Of a stretch of 64,000 nt of DNA, positions 23,996 through 36,909 are shown piece by piece. Location of the stretch: positions 6,572,001-6,636,000 of the forward strand of contig JAJQJQ010000005.1 of the NCBI GenBank assembly GCA_028622995.1, in the 5' to 3' direction. Each line of letters opens with the position of its first letter. Positions within the stretch are counted from its first letter, which is position 1. Below the pieces are notes generated by a model. The model ran no database searches. It saw only the letters and a list, made by a program, of their open reading frames with translations, and was not told the DNA's origin. Both the position numbers and the translations under genes were made by a program. The stretch comes from Panagrolaimus kolymaensis (Eukaryota > Nematoda > Chromadorea > Rhabditida > Panagrolaimidae).

Positions 23996-25217
23996 GCCTT
24001 TTGTCTTTCCCAAGGCCCACGTAACGCTGTATATCAAAATTTCTCGCTTCCATCTTCATTAATTTATTATTTTCTTAAGAATCCTGTAATTCAAAAAGAA
24101 AAAACATTTTCGTTTTGTTCATTCACAAAACTAAATCATACCTGTAAATATTTTTTTGTTAGGGAAAATATTGTCACATGTACCCTTTTTACATCAGATG
24201 AAAATGGATGTCACTTTTATAATCCTGAAACAAAATTTAGCTTTGTCGATCCTAATAATGTTTTCTCAATCAAAAGTTCTGCCGAAGAAATATTCAAAAA
24301 AATTTCTTTTCAAGAAGGTGATCTTTCCCAATTTATTTCAAAAATTGTTTATCCCCATATTATTGTTTTTTCTATCTCAAATCAAACAATAACATATAAT
24401 GAATTTACTTATTTGGTTAAAAAAAATGTAATCAATTTTTGTGGAAAAGATTTTTTCATAAAATGCGATGATGGATCTATGTTATCTTATGATGGTATTT
24501 TTAAAGCTCTTCCGAACGCTTTTAGAATTTCATAGTAAGTTTTGGCTTTATAAATTTAAAGCTTGCTAAAAACTAACCATCGCACATGGGAATATGGAGA
24601 CCAACAGTAGCTTTTGCCACTCCTTGATGTAATTTGTCGTAAGCCCTTTAGCTAAAATCCAAAGGAGATAGCTGCATATGTTCACATTGTTGGATGTCGA
24701 AACCAAAAAGACTCTGTTTCCTTTCATGCCTAAATGGAATTCTTTTAAAAATTATTAAAGAAATTTTAATCGATACTGCAACAAATATACAGAAAAAAAT
24801 TAATTAATTTTTTAGTAATGTAACCATTTCAAGCAAAGACATTGTATTTAATAAAAAATCGTTGGATGCTTTAATTAATTCTAATCGAGAACCAAATTTT
24901 CGGGAATTATATGTTTCGGAGGTTTCAGAAGATGTCGACGCAACAACTTTCGTCAAGCTGATAAAAGTAATTACTAAAAACTAAGACATTTTTTTATCAG
25001 TTTTTTTTAGAAATATGCCATAAATGAAGAATGGAATAAACAACAGCAGAGACAATTTTTTTCCGATTATTCGACCTTTATTGTTAAATTTAAGCGAGGT
25101 GTTGATATTTCCGTTGCAATCGCATTCAAGGCTGTTGTTGATAAAGCTATTGATGAATGGAATGTGAATGGTTGTAAAAAACCCAAATTTTTTGCATATA
25201 TTAATATAACAGATTAA
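23996..25217 (+). CDS. F-box-like nematode family gene 1 (5' end unresolved)
   Basis: The supported exons are about 23996-24534, 24816-24966 and 25011-25217, joined in frame (TCA-TA|T-AAT and ATA-AAA|AAA-TAT). The N-terminal part reads SLPSSLIYYFL...TKLNHTCKYFF, matching the LPPTIINYI...KKLYKICKYFY box of the two genes at 31-34 kb, so it belongs to the same family of degenerate F-box-like proteins expanded in nematodes. The middle resembles an FTH/FBA-like leucine-rich region with LDALINS and RELYVSEVSEDVDATTFVKLIK. No ATG is present in frame at the 5' end, so a first exon or start is missing from this model, or the gene has decayed. Likely role: SCF-type ubiquitin ligase substrate receptor, by inference from the F-box-like box only. 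Confidence 0.5.
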
Positions 25218-25507
25218 TGAATCTTTCTGAAAACTTTTCATTTGTTGTTTTATTATTTTGTGTTTTTGGTTATTAAATAAAAATTCTGATTAAAATGGAT
25301 GTTGATAAGAAAAGAAAGCATAAAAATTATTTATATTATTTATTTAGCGTTAATTATAATTTTCAAAAGATGTTCATAAAGTTCCAAAAAAAATATATGG
25401 AACGGGCGATAATAGATATTGTCGGTTTACTACCTCGTCATTAGTGTTTTATTTAAAATATTATATCTTTAAATTCAATGCAAATTAACAAACCAAAAAA
25501 TATAATT
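25218..25507. other. Convergent 3' spacer
   Basis: 290 bp between converging genes, with AATAAA at 25276-25281 on the plus strand. No other content seen. Confidence 0.4.
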
Positions 25508-28500
25508 TTAACTATTAAGCTCTTGTTTCTTAACCAAATCAGCATATTTTCCAGCAGCTTCAATTAACTCTTCATGAGTTCCAGCTTCAACCACACGTCC
25601 AGCTTCAATAAAATAAATTTTATTTGCATTTTGTATTGATGAAAGTCGATGGGCAATTGTAATACAAGTTCGAGATTCGCTTGCAGCTTCAAGGGCTTCT
25701 TGGACCGATCGTTCACTCTCTGAATCTAAAGCACTTGTAGCTTCATCGAGTAACAAAATTTTTGGTTTTCTTGCAATACTTCGAGCAATTGCGATTCGCT
25801 GCTTTTGTCCACCACTTAGAAGTGAACCCTTTTCACCCACTTCGGTCTCATAGCCCTAAAATAATGGTAATCAAAATGTAAGTTTAAAATAATTAAATTA
25901 CCAATGGCAAGCTTTCTATAAACTTTGAAGCATTTGCAATTCGACAAGCTTCTTTAACTTCTTCTAAACTTAAATTTGGAATTCCCAATGAAATATTTTG
26001 AATTATTGTGCCTGAGAAAAGCACAGGTTCTTGACCAACTAAAGCCATTTGTCCTCGTAAATTTTGAAGATTAAATAATCCAATATCAATGTTATCAATA
26101 GCCTGAAAGGTTTTTCCATCAACTTGGAGCAATAGAAAATGTCCAATAATGTAAAACTTACAATGCTTCCACTCTGTGGTAGATAAAATCGTTCAAGTAA
26201 TTGAATAATGGTACTTTTACCACCTCCAGAAGGACCAACCAAAGCGATATTTTTTGCGACCTCTGCTTTTAAATTTAATCCATTTGCAACTTTTAAATCG
26301 GGTCTGGCTGGATATGCAAAATTAACATTTTTAACTTCAATCTTCCCATCGATTTGCTTTTCAATTCCTTTATTGCTTGCTTCATCATTTAAGATTCCAT
26401 CATCATCAATGTTTTTATCGATCAATGGAATCAATGATTCTGCAGCGGGTTTTGCATGAAAGATATCGACAAGAGACCATGAAGCAAATTGCATTGCCCA
26501 TGATGTCATGCTTACATTCATAGCAGCAATAAACACTCCATTCGATGATGCATAACCACCATAAATAAGAGCGATGCCAACTCCATATGTAATAAAATCG
26601 CAAGCAAAACAAGATGCCATGGGCACGGCCAAAACTACCGCATCCAATTTAGAAGCTTTGACGGATTCATTTCGAATTTTCTCTACAGCTGAACTAAATC
26701 TTGATAAGAAATAACTTTCACGACTTAACAATTGAATAGTTCGAATATTTTCTATTATTTCAACTGATAGCTGAAAAAAGATATTACATTAACGACTCTC
26801 AATGATTTTAAAATCTTTAAGGTAGAAGAGTCAAATGCCTCAAAAAAATCCTTACATTAGCTGATTCATCCAATTGTGAAGTTTTATTTCCCTTTTTATG
26901 GGATCGTCTCCCGAAATAAGTCATGGTTCCCATCATTATTAAAATTCCAATAAACCCAATTAAAACTACTTGCCAACAATAAATTGCTCCTTGAATTAAT
27001 AAAACTACCAAAGCAAGAGAATTATTAACAAAATGAACCATTCGATTATCCAAAGCCTTAAAATTTTAATCAATTACCACAACCTGTGACAATATCGACG
27101 CTTACCGAGCTTATTTGTGGCGCATCAGAATTTATTTTGGATAATAATTTTGCATTGCTGGTTTCTTTTTGATCAAAAAATGCTGCTTCTTTTCTCAAAA
27201 AAGTTGATAATGAACGAATTTTAATTGCATCAACTATTTCTACTGCAGCCCAACCATAAAATGATGTCTAAAGTTTTTAGGATTTTAATTCAAAGCTTCG
27301 ACGAAAGGAACTTAAACTTACAGGAACAAAAATGGACCAGAATGAATAAATTCCAAGTGCTAGTGACCAAAAAAGGAAGGTTAACATCGATGCTTTATAA
27401 CTTGTCCAATCACTTTTATCTCCAAGAGCCGTGAAAGCATAATTAAGAGAAAATACAAATAATGGAAGCTCTAATCCACGAATAATGGAACCAATGGTTG
27501 CGATTATAAGTTTTAACTTTTGTCGTTGACAATTTTTGTAAATAAGAAGCAAGCCATGTTCTTGTGAATTAGGGGAATCCGTGGGATAACTGTGAATATC
27601 AGTGGTTGTGAGACTCGCCTATAAAAACGGATAAAAATCGTAACTTTAGTTTTGAAATTTTACTTGAGGTCCACCAGTACGTATGCTTCCTTGCGGAATA
27701 AATTCTTCAACGGGTTTGATTCTGAAAAATGACAAATTTAATCTCAAAATTTTCTTTAAAAAATACCCTGAAAACGAAATCGATCGTCTCCGACGAAACT
27801 CCAGTTCTTCTTTTTCATGATCTTTCACAGTTTGTGTTTTTTCTTTAAATTCTTGTGCTTTTACAAGTTGAGCATAAAGTCCACCCTTTTCTTTTAAACC
27901 CAAATGTGTGCCTAAAATATTTTTTATTAAACTAATTAAAGAATTATTTCATTATCTCGACCTTCTTCGAAAACTTGTCCATCATTTATTACAACAATTT
28001 TACTAGCATCACGCAAAGTTGAAAGTCGATGAGCAATAACAATGGTTGTTCGCCCTGTAGTTGCTGCTTTTAAAGCCATTTGAACTAATACTTCACTATG
28101 ACCATCCAATGCAGAGGTAGCTTCATCGAGTAATAAAATTTTAGGGTTATTTACTATTGCTCTAAAAAATAATTTTTTTATATTTTCTCAACATAAAAAA
28201 ATAAAAATCTTGCTTGCCTTGCAATTGCAATTCGCTGCTTCTGTCCACCTGATAATTGAACAGCTCCCGAACCAATGAGAGTATCATAACCCTAAAGTTT
28301 AGCTTTGCAATATTTTTTATTTTGATTTAAAAGGGTTCTTACTTCAGCTAATTTTTCTATAAAATCATGAGCGTTTGCTATTTTGCAAGCTTTACGAATT
28401 CCATCATTTGTAATGGTTTCATCTCCTAATCGAATATTGTCCGTAATGGTTCCCGAAAATAGCACAGGTTCTTGCCTAACTATTCCAATAATTTTTCTCA

Positions 28501-30449
28501 ATGCCGGAATCGTACCTTGTTTAATATCAATTCCATCAATAGTAATTTTACCCGAATCACAATCATACAAACGCGTTAAAAGACCGATCTAAAACAAACC
28601 CAAGCTTTTATACAAAGTTAAAGCTGTCATTGGTAAGCTTACGCAGGTGCTTTTTCCACAACCTGAATGTCCAACTAAAGCAGTTGTAGCGTTTTCAGTT
28701 ACATCAAAAGTTAATCCCTTTAACACTTGATGACCATTTTTATATGAAAACCAAACATCCTTAAAACTTATAGTGCCTTCGTGTAAATTTTGAAACAGTT
28801 CACTTCCATTCGAACTTGAAACAGGTTCCTAAAATAATTTAAATTTAATTTTAATCGCATTTAAATAATGTTTTGATGAGACTATATAATACCCGATCAA
28901 TTTTAGCATAAATTATTGCGGCAGCAATTCGTGCTTTTAATATTGCAACAAAATGAGGTGATACAATGGCCATAACATATGCAGCTCCAAAAAATGAATT
29001 GGGAATAATAAATACATCACCTGGAGATGAAATTTCTCCTTTAAAATATGCAACCGCACCATAACTAAAAATTTAAAATAGTTATTTATGCAAAAGTGAA
29101 TGCTAAATCGCTGCTTGTGTCACAAGAAAAAAAGCTTACTAAAAAGTTGAACCAAAGAAAATGTAAAGTAATAAAAAAGTTGTGCCATCAAAAAATCCAT
29201 TCCATACGAAATTTAAAACTGCATAACCTCGACCCTTTTTTAGGATTTCTCGATATATTTGAACCATTTCATTTTCACCATTACAACATTGAACAGTTTT
29301 AACATTTATCAAAGCTTCTTGAAGGATTGATGACGCTTTTTCTGAATAAGGAAGTTGCTTTTTTGCAGAAATGCTTATCAACTGAAAAATGGTGTGATGA
29401 TAAATTGCGTCTTTGATCTTTCTTTTTTTTTTGGGTGATACTTTGATCAACCCTACAACAACAACCACTTAACATACTTTAGCCATAAATGACATTAAAA
29501 ATATACTTATTGGAGCACAACCAAATACAATTAAAAAACTTTTCCAATCAACATAAATTGAAAAAATTATGCAACCAACTAATGAACTAATTCCACGAAC
29601 TACGAGAGCAACCTTCTCTCCTATGCCATCACGAATTATATCAATGCTTCTTAAAAAAGAGATTACTATAGCTGTTTCAGGTTGAACAGAAGCCTAAAAA
29701 AATTTACTCTGTCAATTGAGCATTTAGAACACCAAACTTTTGTTCATCCATCCAAACAGCATCTTGTCGAAGCAAGGATCCAATAAATTTTATCCTCAAA
29801 TTTGTTGTTATATTTGTACAAGATTTTTTAAGTAAATATGTTTGAAAATAAGTTAAAATAAAAACCAAAATAGCTAAACAAAAATTTACTCCAACCCATG
29901 GAAGACCCTTTGAAAGAATTTTGTCATTTCCTGATGTCTAAAAATGCTTTAACTTTTAGAACAAACATGGTCCAAAAAATTACTTGTCCATATAAAATTA
30001 AAGCGGTTGCAACTTTTCCACCAATAAAAAATGGAAAATTATATAACATTCCAGCAAATGCTCCACATATTATTGCAATTATTACAGAAATTTTATCTTT
30101 TTTTGAACCAAATCGAAACTAAAAAGAAAAAGTGAGTGAAAAAATAAAAATTGAAAGTTTTTACCAAATCTTTAAAGCTAACTGGTTGAGCTTCTAATGT
30201 TTCTTTGTTCAAATCACATCTGCAACATTTTTAAAAAAATATTATTTATCAAACTCGCCATCATTTATTCTTCCCAAGGTTTAAGAATCTTTCGAAATAA
30301 AAAAAAGAAGAAACAAACCTGCACATTAAAATATTAAAAAATCTTTCAAGTTTTGAGGGCCTAAGCGTTGTTTGTCTTTCTTCATATTCATCTAATTTAT
30401 TTTTATCAATATTATTATTTCCGCCATCGCTATCAAAAACTTGAACCAT
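25508..30449 (-). CDS. pgp: P-glycoprotein, full ABC transporter (ABCB1-like)
   Basis: Nineteen exons run from 30449 to 25508 and give 1,287 residues with every phase matching, the normal size for a two-half ABCB transporter. Exons: 30449-30319, 30219-30165, 30118-29984, 29937-29708, 29649-29478, 29381-29140, 29064-28893, 28828-28643, 28588-28343, 28291-28218, 28161-27962, 27911-27767, 27721-27664, 27618-27322, 27267-27106, 27056-26856, 26770-26162, 26102-25902, 25855-25508. Each half has membrane helices and a nucleotide-binding domain: Walker [10 protein letters not shown] and GPSGGGKST, signature [13 protein letters not shown] twice, Walker [13 protein letters not shown] twice, and IAHRLS switch regions. 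It exports lipophilic compounds across the plasma membrane; nematode paralogues are tied to anthelmintic tolerance. All catalytic motifs are intact. Intron 10 is GC-AG (AG|GCAAGC at 28217). Confidence 0.95.
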
Positions 30450-31060
30450 TTTTAAAAATTGCCAAAAACCAAAAATAAATTTTTAAAGAATTTTTTATAT
30501 ATTTTTTTTATTTAAAACAGAAACACCGCACATTAATATTCTGTTTTTTTTATTTGACTTTTTTTTGTCTATCATCGATTTTTAGATCAAATATCTTTTT
30601 ATTGTTTTTTATGTCAAAGTTTTTATAACAACTGAGTAACAAAGATAAAAAGAGCAAAAAATGATAAAATAAAATGAGGAATGATTTTATAACCTTTTGA
30701 TCATTTTTTATTGATCCTTTGATATTGTTTTTGTTAAAAAAAACGGAAAGGAAAATATCATCGTTATCAAATGTTGTGAAATTTAGGCTATTTTTGAACT
30801 TTTTAAAAGCTTATTTTTCTGATCCTCATATAAAACTTCCATTTACACAAATGTCGGTGATAAAGCTATTATTGTATGATACAGTTTATAAAAACTTTTC
30901 ATCTTTATCTCGATGAGGAGAAAATAATCCTTTTAAACTTTAAAATAAAGTTTTAGCCAACCTCATTATTGCATGATGTAAAATCTTTACTTTTTAAACT
31001 CTTTTTTTAATGCTTCATAAATTTAATGGTCTCATGAAAAAAATTTCCCATGGAAATAAA
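30450..31060. other. Spacer upstream of P-glycoprotein
   Basis: Contains the P-glycoprotein promoter region and the 3' flank of an F-box-like gene. A block at about 30815-30960 resembles one at about 34985-35140. Confidence 0.45.
30815..30960 (+). repeat. Dispersed repeat, copy 1 (about 145 bp)
   Basis: Shares CTCATATAAAA, TTACACAA.TGTCGGTGA, TTATAAAAACT and AAAATAATCCTTTTAA in the same order with 34985-35140, same orientation, with scattered differences. Confidence 0.6.
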
Positions 31061-32793
31061 TCAGTAATTAACAAAGTCTTCTCCTGCTAATACTTTAAAA
31101 GTTGGTCTAGCTTTTTTTGGTTTCCATAAAGTATGAATTTCTTTTTTAAGCGCTCGAACAAAAACAAGTCGGGATTGTTCATCATTTTGAAAATCCTTGA
31201 AATGTACAATAACTTCTGCTCTTGGAGCCAAAGCTTTCTAAAATTTTAATTTGAAATAATTAATGAAATTGCTCACTTGCTTGTAAAAACTTTATAAACA
31301 GTGTAACATTGAATTGTATATCAATAACCATCAACCATAATTCTTGAATTTTATTTTTCCATGGAAATGATAATAATTTTTTTAATGTTTCAGGAGTAAC
31401 ATGACATGGTGAATAACTGCAAAAATAAATTGATCTAAGGAAAAAAAGTTTTAAACAAAAAATATCGTTCGCTAACATATATCATCTTAAAGTATTGATT
31501 ATATTTCTAGTTCAAGTCAATGCAGTTCATTTTGCAGAAAAAAGCTCAACTTTCTGATTTTTTACTAATTTCAAAAATTTCGCAGATATGAGGAGTAGGG
31601 TAAAAAATCCCGCCCGTTTTTTTTAAAATGCGGGGACGGGAATTCCCGTTTTGCTGCGGGATTTTTTCCGCGGGGAAAAGCGGGGAAATTTTTTGACGGG
31701 ACGGGAAAACGGGGAATTTCTGCTTATTTAAAGGATTTTACACGAAAATGGTTAGAAATTTTTATATAACAAATTTTTTCTTCTTCTTGAGTTTGTTTTT
31801 TCCAAATACTTTAATAAAATCATCATCTTGTTTTCCTGACAAATTTCCTTAAGACCGTTTTTACTAAAGAAGAGAATTCTAACAAGCTTAAACGAAAATA
31901 TTAAAAAGAGAATGGAAGATAACAGTGTGAATTAAAATAAAAAATAAAAAATCCAATAATTCTAGGCTGCTTTCTTCTCCCGAAATGCGTGGTAAGAAAT
32001 TTTGTTAGAAAGAACTTTGTCCTTTTGCTTACGTTTAAACATAAACTCAGAATTCTTAATTTACATGTATGTAAGGAAATACAAATAAAATATTTTTTTC
32101 ATGAGGAAAAGCAAGATAATGGATTCCCGCCAAGGCGGGATTTTCCCCGCGGGAAAAAGCGGGGAGAAACATTTGGCGGGACGGGATGACGGGGAATTTC
32201 CCGCGGGATTTTCCCGCGGGAATCCCGCGGGAACGGGAGGGATTTTTTACCCTAATGAGGAGTTAAAACTACTTTAAAAGTGGCTTTTAAAAATAAACAT
32301 ACCCAAATTTTTCAACATTTAATAAGCAAGCCAAAATATTTTCTAATGAAACGTTGCCTCTTTCATTAATTATTAGCGTATTTTTCAAAAAACAATACTT
32401 TACTTTTCCACGTTTAGTTAAAGTCTTGAAATTTTCTTGTAACAATGGAGCACTATTTCTCAAACAAATATTCTCAGCATCGCATCGAATTATTTTTGAA
32501 ATTATTTGATTGACTTTATCATAAGAAATACATTCAAAGTCTTCTGTAACCCAAAAGTTGTTATAATTTTCAAACGCTTTTTCATCAATAAAATGGTCAT
32601 CAATAAAAATCTTAGTATAAAATTTCACGCTTTTGGTAATTAAAAATGGAGATTTTTTGTAAAAATATTTGCATATTTTATACAACTTTTTCATTGTGTC
32701 ACTATTTGCTGCTAAGATAATATAATTTATTATTGTTGGAGGCAATCCTCTTTTAATTGTGCATATTGTAAAATTACCTAAAAATAAAAGCAT
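31061..32793 (-). CDS. F-box-like nematode family gene 2
   Basis: Three exons: 32793-32303, 31416-31281, 31237-31061. The first has an F-box-like box (LPPTIINYIILAANSDTMKKLYKICKYFYKK) and a beta/leucine-rich stretch; the second has PCHVTPETLKKLLSFPWKNKIQEL, clearly paralogous to CHITHETMENLNLIPWKQYF in gene 3. Intron 1 contains a complete hAT-type MITE. Intron 2 starts with GC (CAA|GCAAGTGAG), the only choice that keeps the frame. The start is unsure: the ATG at 32793 sits within a likely acceptor region, and an acceptor at 32778 may instead join an upstream exon or a leader. Gene 3 ends only about 40 bp upstream, so the two may be cotranscribed. Inferred role: substrate adaptor of an SCF ligase; no target is suggested. 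Confidence 0.6.
31596..32254. mobile_element. hAT-type MITE, 659 bp
   Basis: The left end TAGGGTAAAAAATCCC (31596-31611) is the exact reverse complement of the right end GGGATTTTTTACCCTA (32239-32254). It is flanked by the 8-bp direct repeat ATGAGGAG at 31588-31595 and 32255-32262. An 8-bp target duplication and a TAGGG start are hallmarks of hAT elements. Subterminal regions are packed with GCGGGGAAA / CCCGCGGG palindromic motifs, unlike the AT-rich host. The interior (about 31730-32110) has no transposase frame, so it is non-autonomous. It lies in intron 1 of F-box-like gene 2. Confidence 0.92.
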
Positions 32794-32834
32794 AAAAAAT
32801 ATGGATACATTAATAAATTTCCAATACTTTTGAA

Positions 32835-34016
32835 TCACAGAAAACTTATTGATTTCTCTGTGAAAGCAAACTTTTCTTGTCTATTGCATAAAAACATACT
32901 TTCATCTTCGTTCATATCGGTTGGTTCAATACTATTTTGCTTACTCAAAGATTGGTCTACAAAATGATAACAAAATATAGCTTGTCCATCCCCATATTGA
33001 ATTACTATTTCTCCATCTCCTTCTATATTATCCTAAAATTTAAAATAAGAATGCTTCCAAATTATTGATGTGATGACAAATGAAATCTAAATGACTTTCA
33101 AAGTGGTGGCATTTTACAATTAAAATCATCCGTTGTTTTTTCCTAACTTATTTTTAAAAGATGTTGTTTAATAATAATTTGAATTTTTTTAGCCGTTTTA
33201 AATCTTTAGAGCAGTATAAAACTCACCAAAATAAAATTACGAAATGACCCTACATCAATCAGATTATCCAATTCACACAAAAGAACTTCATGAAAATATT
33301 GTTTCCATGGAATTAAATTTAGGTTTTCCATTGTTTCATGTGTAATATGACATCCTCTAATTCTAAAAGGATTTATTTCATTTTTTTCCGTTTCGCAAAC
33401 GTTTTAGCCTTTTTTGTTCCACGAAAGGATCCACACGCATGAACCAGTTGCGCAGTTTATTTTCAATTGTAACCGTTACTAGAGCAACTTACTGAATGCT
33501 TACAGCGTTTGGAACACATTTTAATATATCTTCAAGAGGTGCTTCTGTTCCGTCAGAAAATAAAACAGGCGAATAATATAGCATTAATTCTTCAACTTTC
33601 GAAGAATTTGTTAAAATTTTAAATTTATCCATTGACATTGAAGTGTTCAAGAAAGAAATTTTACCCATATCATAGCAGACAATTTTTGAATTGAAAAACA
33701 TGTTAAAATGAAATTCGCTACAACCTTTAACTTCTTGAGTCAGCCAAATATTATCAAATAACACCAAATCTTCAAGGTTATAAACATCAATACATTCATC
33801 AATCTCTTCAAGCTCAACGCTAATTTTTTTCTCACTGAAATCAATAATATCTACGATAAAATACGGAACCTTAAAATAAAAATATTTGCAAGTTCGATAA
33901 AGTTTTCTCATAGTACCAGCAATAACATTTTCAACAATATAATCGACTATTTTTTGAGAAAATGAAAATTTTTGTTGGTATAAGTTTTTGCAAGTGAAAG
34001 TAATTTTTAAATTCAT
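32835..34016 (-). CDS. F-box-like nematode family gene 3
   Basis: Three exons: 34016-33493, 33362-33227, 33032-32835, giving 285 residues with matching phases. The ATG at 34016 directly follows TTTTTAAG, a trans-splice-type acceptor. The N-terminal F-box-like segment is KIVDYIVENVIAGTMRKLYRTCKYFYFK, then a region of alternating hydrophobic strands, then IRGCHITHETMENLNLIPWKQYF in exon 2 and an acidic tail in exon 3. Gene 2 downstream shows the same exon plan, so the pair is a tandem duplication. The first motif is a degenerate F-box, so a role in ubiquitin ligase targeting is inference. It is intact, with no in-frame stop. Confidence 0.65.
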
Positions 34017-36909
34017 CTTAAAAATTAGAAGGAAATACCAATTATATGGGAGAAAGTTTAATAAAAAATATGACAATAACAATGCAAAGCAAGAGTTAAA
34101 CTAACTAATACTAGATTTTTTTAAATAAATATTGGTTGTGGCGTGGACGGACAAACTAAAATCAATTCATCGAAAAAAAGTTGTTGGTTACTTTATTTTG
34201 TTGCAACAAGTGACTACCTTTTAAATAGCAATTTTTTGATTATCTGCGACAAAAAAAGCGGCTTAATTGGATTAGAAGGCGCGATCACAGCGTTTCGAGT
34301 GGCTCGTTTGGCGTTATTTTGGCAGTAGAAACAAGGAAATGGGAGAATGTTTATTTAATTAATTAAAATATAATAAATATTTATTGAATAAAGTTTATAG
34401 AGGAGATATTAATTTAGAGATTTCAAAGTATTTTATGGGACAAAATTTGAATTTTTTCACTGTTTTAAATAAAACAAGTCATAGCTATGAAGTTCAGCAT
34501 AATTGGGTGCTGTATCTTTGGATAAAATCTACTTTTTTTTAAAACTGTAGTCACCATCGGATTCCCCATGTCTGAAAACCCTAGAATCTGAAGTTTCACC
34601 CGAAAAAAATGCAAAAATCAAATAATTATGACGTTTTTAAGATTCTCGAGACGTATATTTTTCAGTTTCAGAAGGAAAACTATTTATTATTATTATTCAA
34701 TTGATGCTGTTCAATAGTAAGTTTTATTCACCATCCTCGATTCTATATTCGTGCCACAATTTTTCGCTTTGAGAGGAATAAAAGCGCTCATATTTCACAA
34801 ATTTTTTTAGGAAAAATTTATGTTTTTTATAATAAGTGAAGCTTTCAACGGTATTTTATTTTTAGTTAAAGGTTTTTACTATCATTAATTATTAGAACTT
34901 GGTACGTCAAATTCAAGCAGTATTTCTTTTTATTCATAGATTTTACTTGTGTTCGCTGTTTTCTCTTTACTTTCTAATTTGATGCTTGTGATTCTCATAT
35001 AAAATTTACATTTACACAATTGTCGGTGAGAAAGCTCTCAATGTTTGATATTATTTATAAAAACTCTTCTTTATTTTTATCTTGATGACGGTAAAATAAT
35101 CCTTTTAAGCTATGGCAAAGTTGTTGGCTCTATTTTTTTTTTGTTGATCCAACACTATATGATTATGATAATTAAATCTATCACTTTTTACCCTAATTTT
35201 TTTTTGCTCGGTTAAAAACTACAAATTTATCAGAAGACTAATTTCCTTTTCTTTAATTATTTCTGCAAATTTTGTTTAACCTTTATACCTTAAAAATTGT
35301 GGCACAATTATCTCAAAGTTTAGAAAAGAAATTACCACAAGCAATTTAAATTTAAAAAAACATAATGATTTCATTGAAAATTAATTTTATATTTATACTT
35401 TGCTCTGTTTTTTTTAACTCAAAAAAGGATTGTGAGAAAAAAAATTCTATAAAGAGTTTCTTTTAAAAATGTATTTTATTTTGTTTTATTGTTTCAATTT
35501 TCTCACAGCCATTAAACATTCAGAAATGAAGCATAAAAGTAGCTTTATTTAGACTTTAAACTTTTTAAATAAATACAGTATCCAAGCACATATTATAAAA
35601 TAAAGCATTGCATTTTAAAAGCAGTTATTTGTCAAAATAATAATTTATAAAATTATCGCTTTTATGACTTCTTAAAAGAAATTATCCAAAAAATATGTGG
35701 GAGTTTCAATGTCAAAGTAAAAACACTAAAATGGCAATAAATAAAAATTTATTGCTTACATTTATTTAGAAGCACTAAATCATATTTTTTTAGCATTCTT
35801 CCATTTTTTCGGCGAATCAGGCATTCAAAAAAAACATTAGTTTGGGTTTACACGTTCATTTTTCATACTGTAAAACTTTTTTTCTAAATGCTTCGCAAAT
35901 TTTGTGATTCCGTGAAACTATTTTGAATTCGTAATTTTCCTGAACCTTCTATTTTAAAAATTACCAATTTAAAGCCTTTTCTGTATTAGTCTTTAATTCA
36001 AAGCTTTTTAAAAAGACGTAAGTAAGAACTATGATTTTTTTGTCCCATGAGAATAAAAACCGTTTTCTCGTTATTATTTTTTTCTTTCTATTTTTTTTTT
36101 ACCTTTCATTTTATTTTACTTACTTACTTTTTCAAACTTTAATTTAAAAGCTTTTAGGGAATATGAGGTTTTCCCATAGCAACACATTAATAAAGTTTTA
36201 CCACAAACAAAAAAAAAGATAAAAAGAAAGTGGTAAATGTTCAAAGAAAAAAAAACGAAAAAAAGCTTAAAATTATGAGCTTCTAGTAATAATAATCCTT
36301 TACCATAGCTTTGTCGCAAGCACCTGCGTCGCTAACACAATTTACTTCTTTTTAATGAACTGCTTTTTTTGCAGATGTTTTGTGTCGAATTTGTTTTTTT
36401 CACCAAAACTTAGAAGTAACTTAGAAAGTAATTTGATAAAACTTTTAATGTTGGTATTTGGCAGCTTTAGTTTTTAATTTTAAACTTTGTTTTAAGTCAC
36501 TTTGAAAAAAAAGTGCAAAGATCTCATGAAAAAAATTTAGGAGTTGAGTATCGTAATCAATACCTATGGGTATTGGAGTTAAAGAAAATGAACTAACGTC
36601 AGAGTTGATATTTTCAAAGAAGGCGTGTAAATTTTTTTGTGCTTAGTTTTCGTTTTTTTATTTGCCTTTTGAGATTAATCATTTTCACTTTTAATAAAGT
36701 TGTGGAATTGAAAACTGAAATTATCTTCTTTTTTTTTTAAATAATTGCCAGCTTTGTTCGTGTATGCTGAATCAACTTACATAGTTTTTAAATTACCTCA
36801 TAATTTTCGATTTAAAAACCTTGTACTTTTTCCTTTCCCTCTTAACTTCCTTGTTATTCATCCTCTTTAGTTTTCAGCTGCTTGGTTGTAGTTGCTTGCT
36901 ACTTTTACA
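34017..36909. other. 2.9-kb intergenic region
   Basis: AT-rich DNA between divergent genes. It contains copy 2 of the dispersed repeat at about 34985-35140. Frames at 34143-34328 and 36116-36319 lack recognisable domains. A TATA-like or RNA-gene signal is not evident. Confidence 0.4.
34985..35140 (+). repeat. Dispersed repeat, copy 2
   Basis: Same-orientation diverged copy of 30815-30960; see that entry. Confidence 0.6.

Noticed and set aside
32793..32838. GTG at 32838 as the start of F-box-like gene 2
   Set aside because: It overlaps the stop codon of gene 3 and is not an ATG; a start at or after the acceptor near 32778 is more likely.
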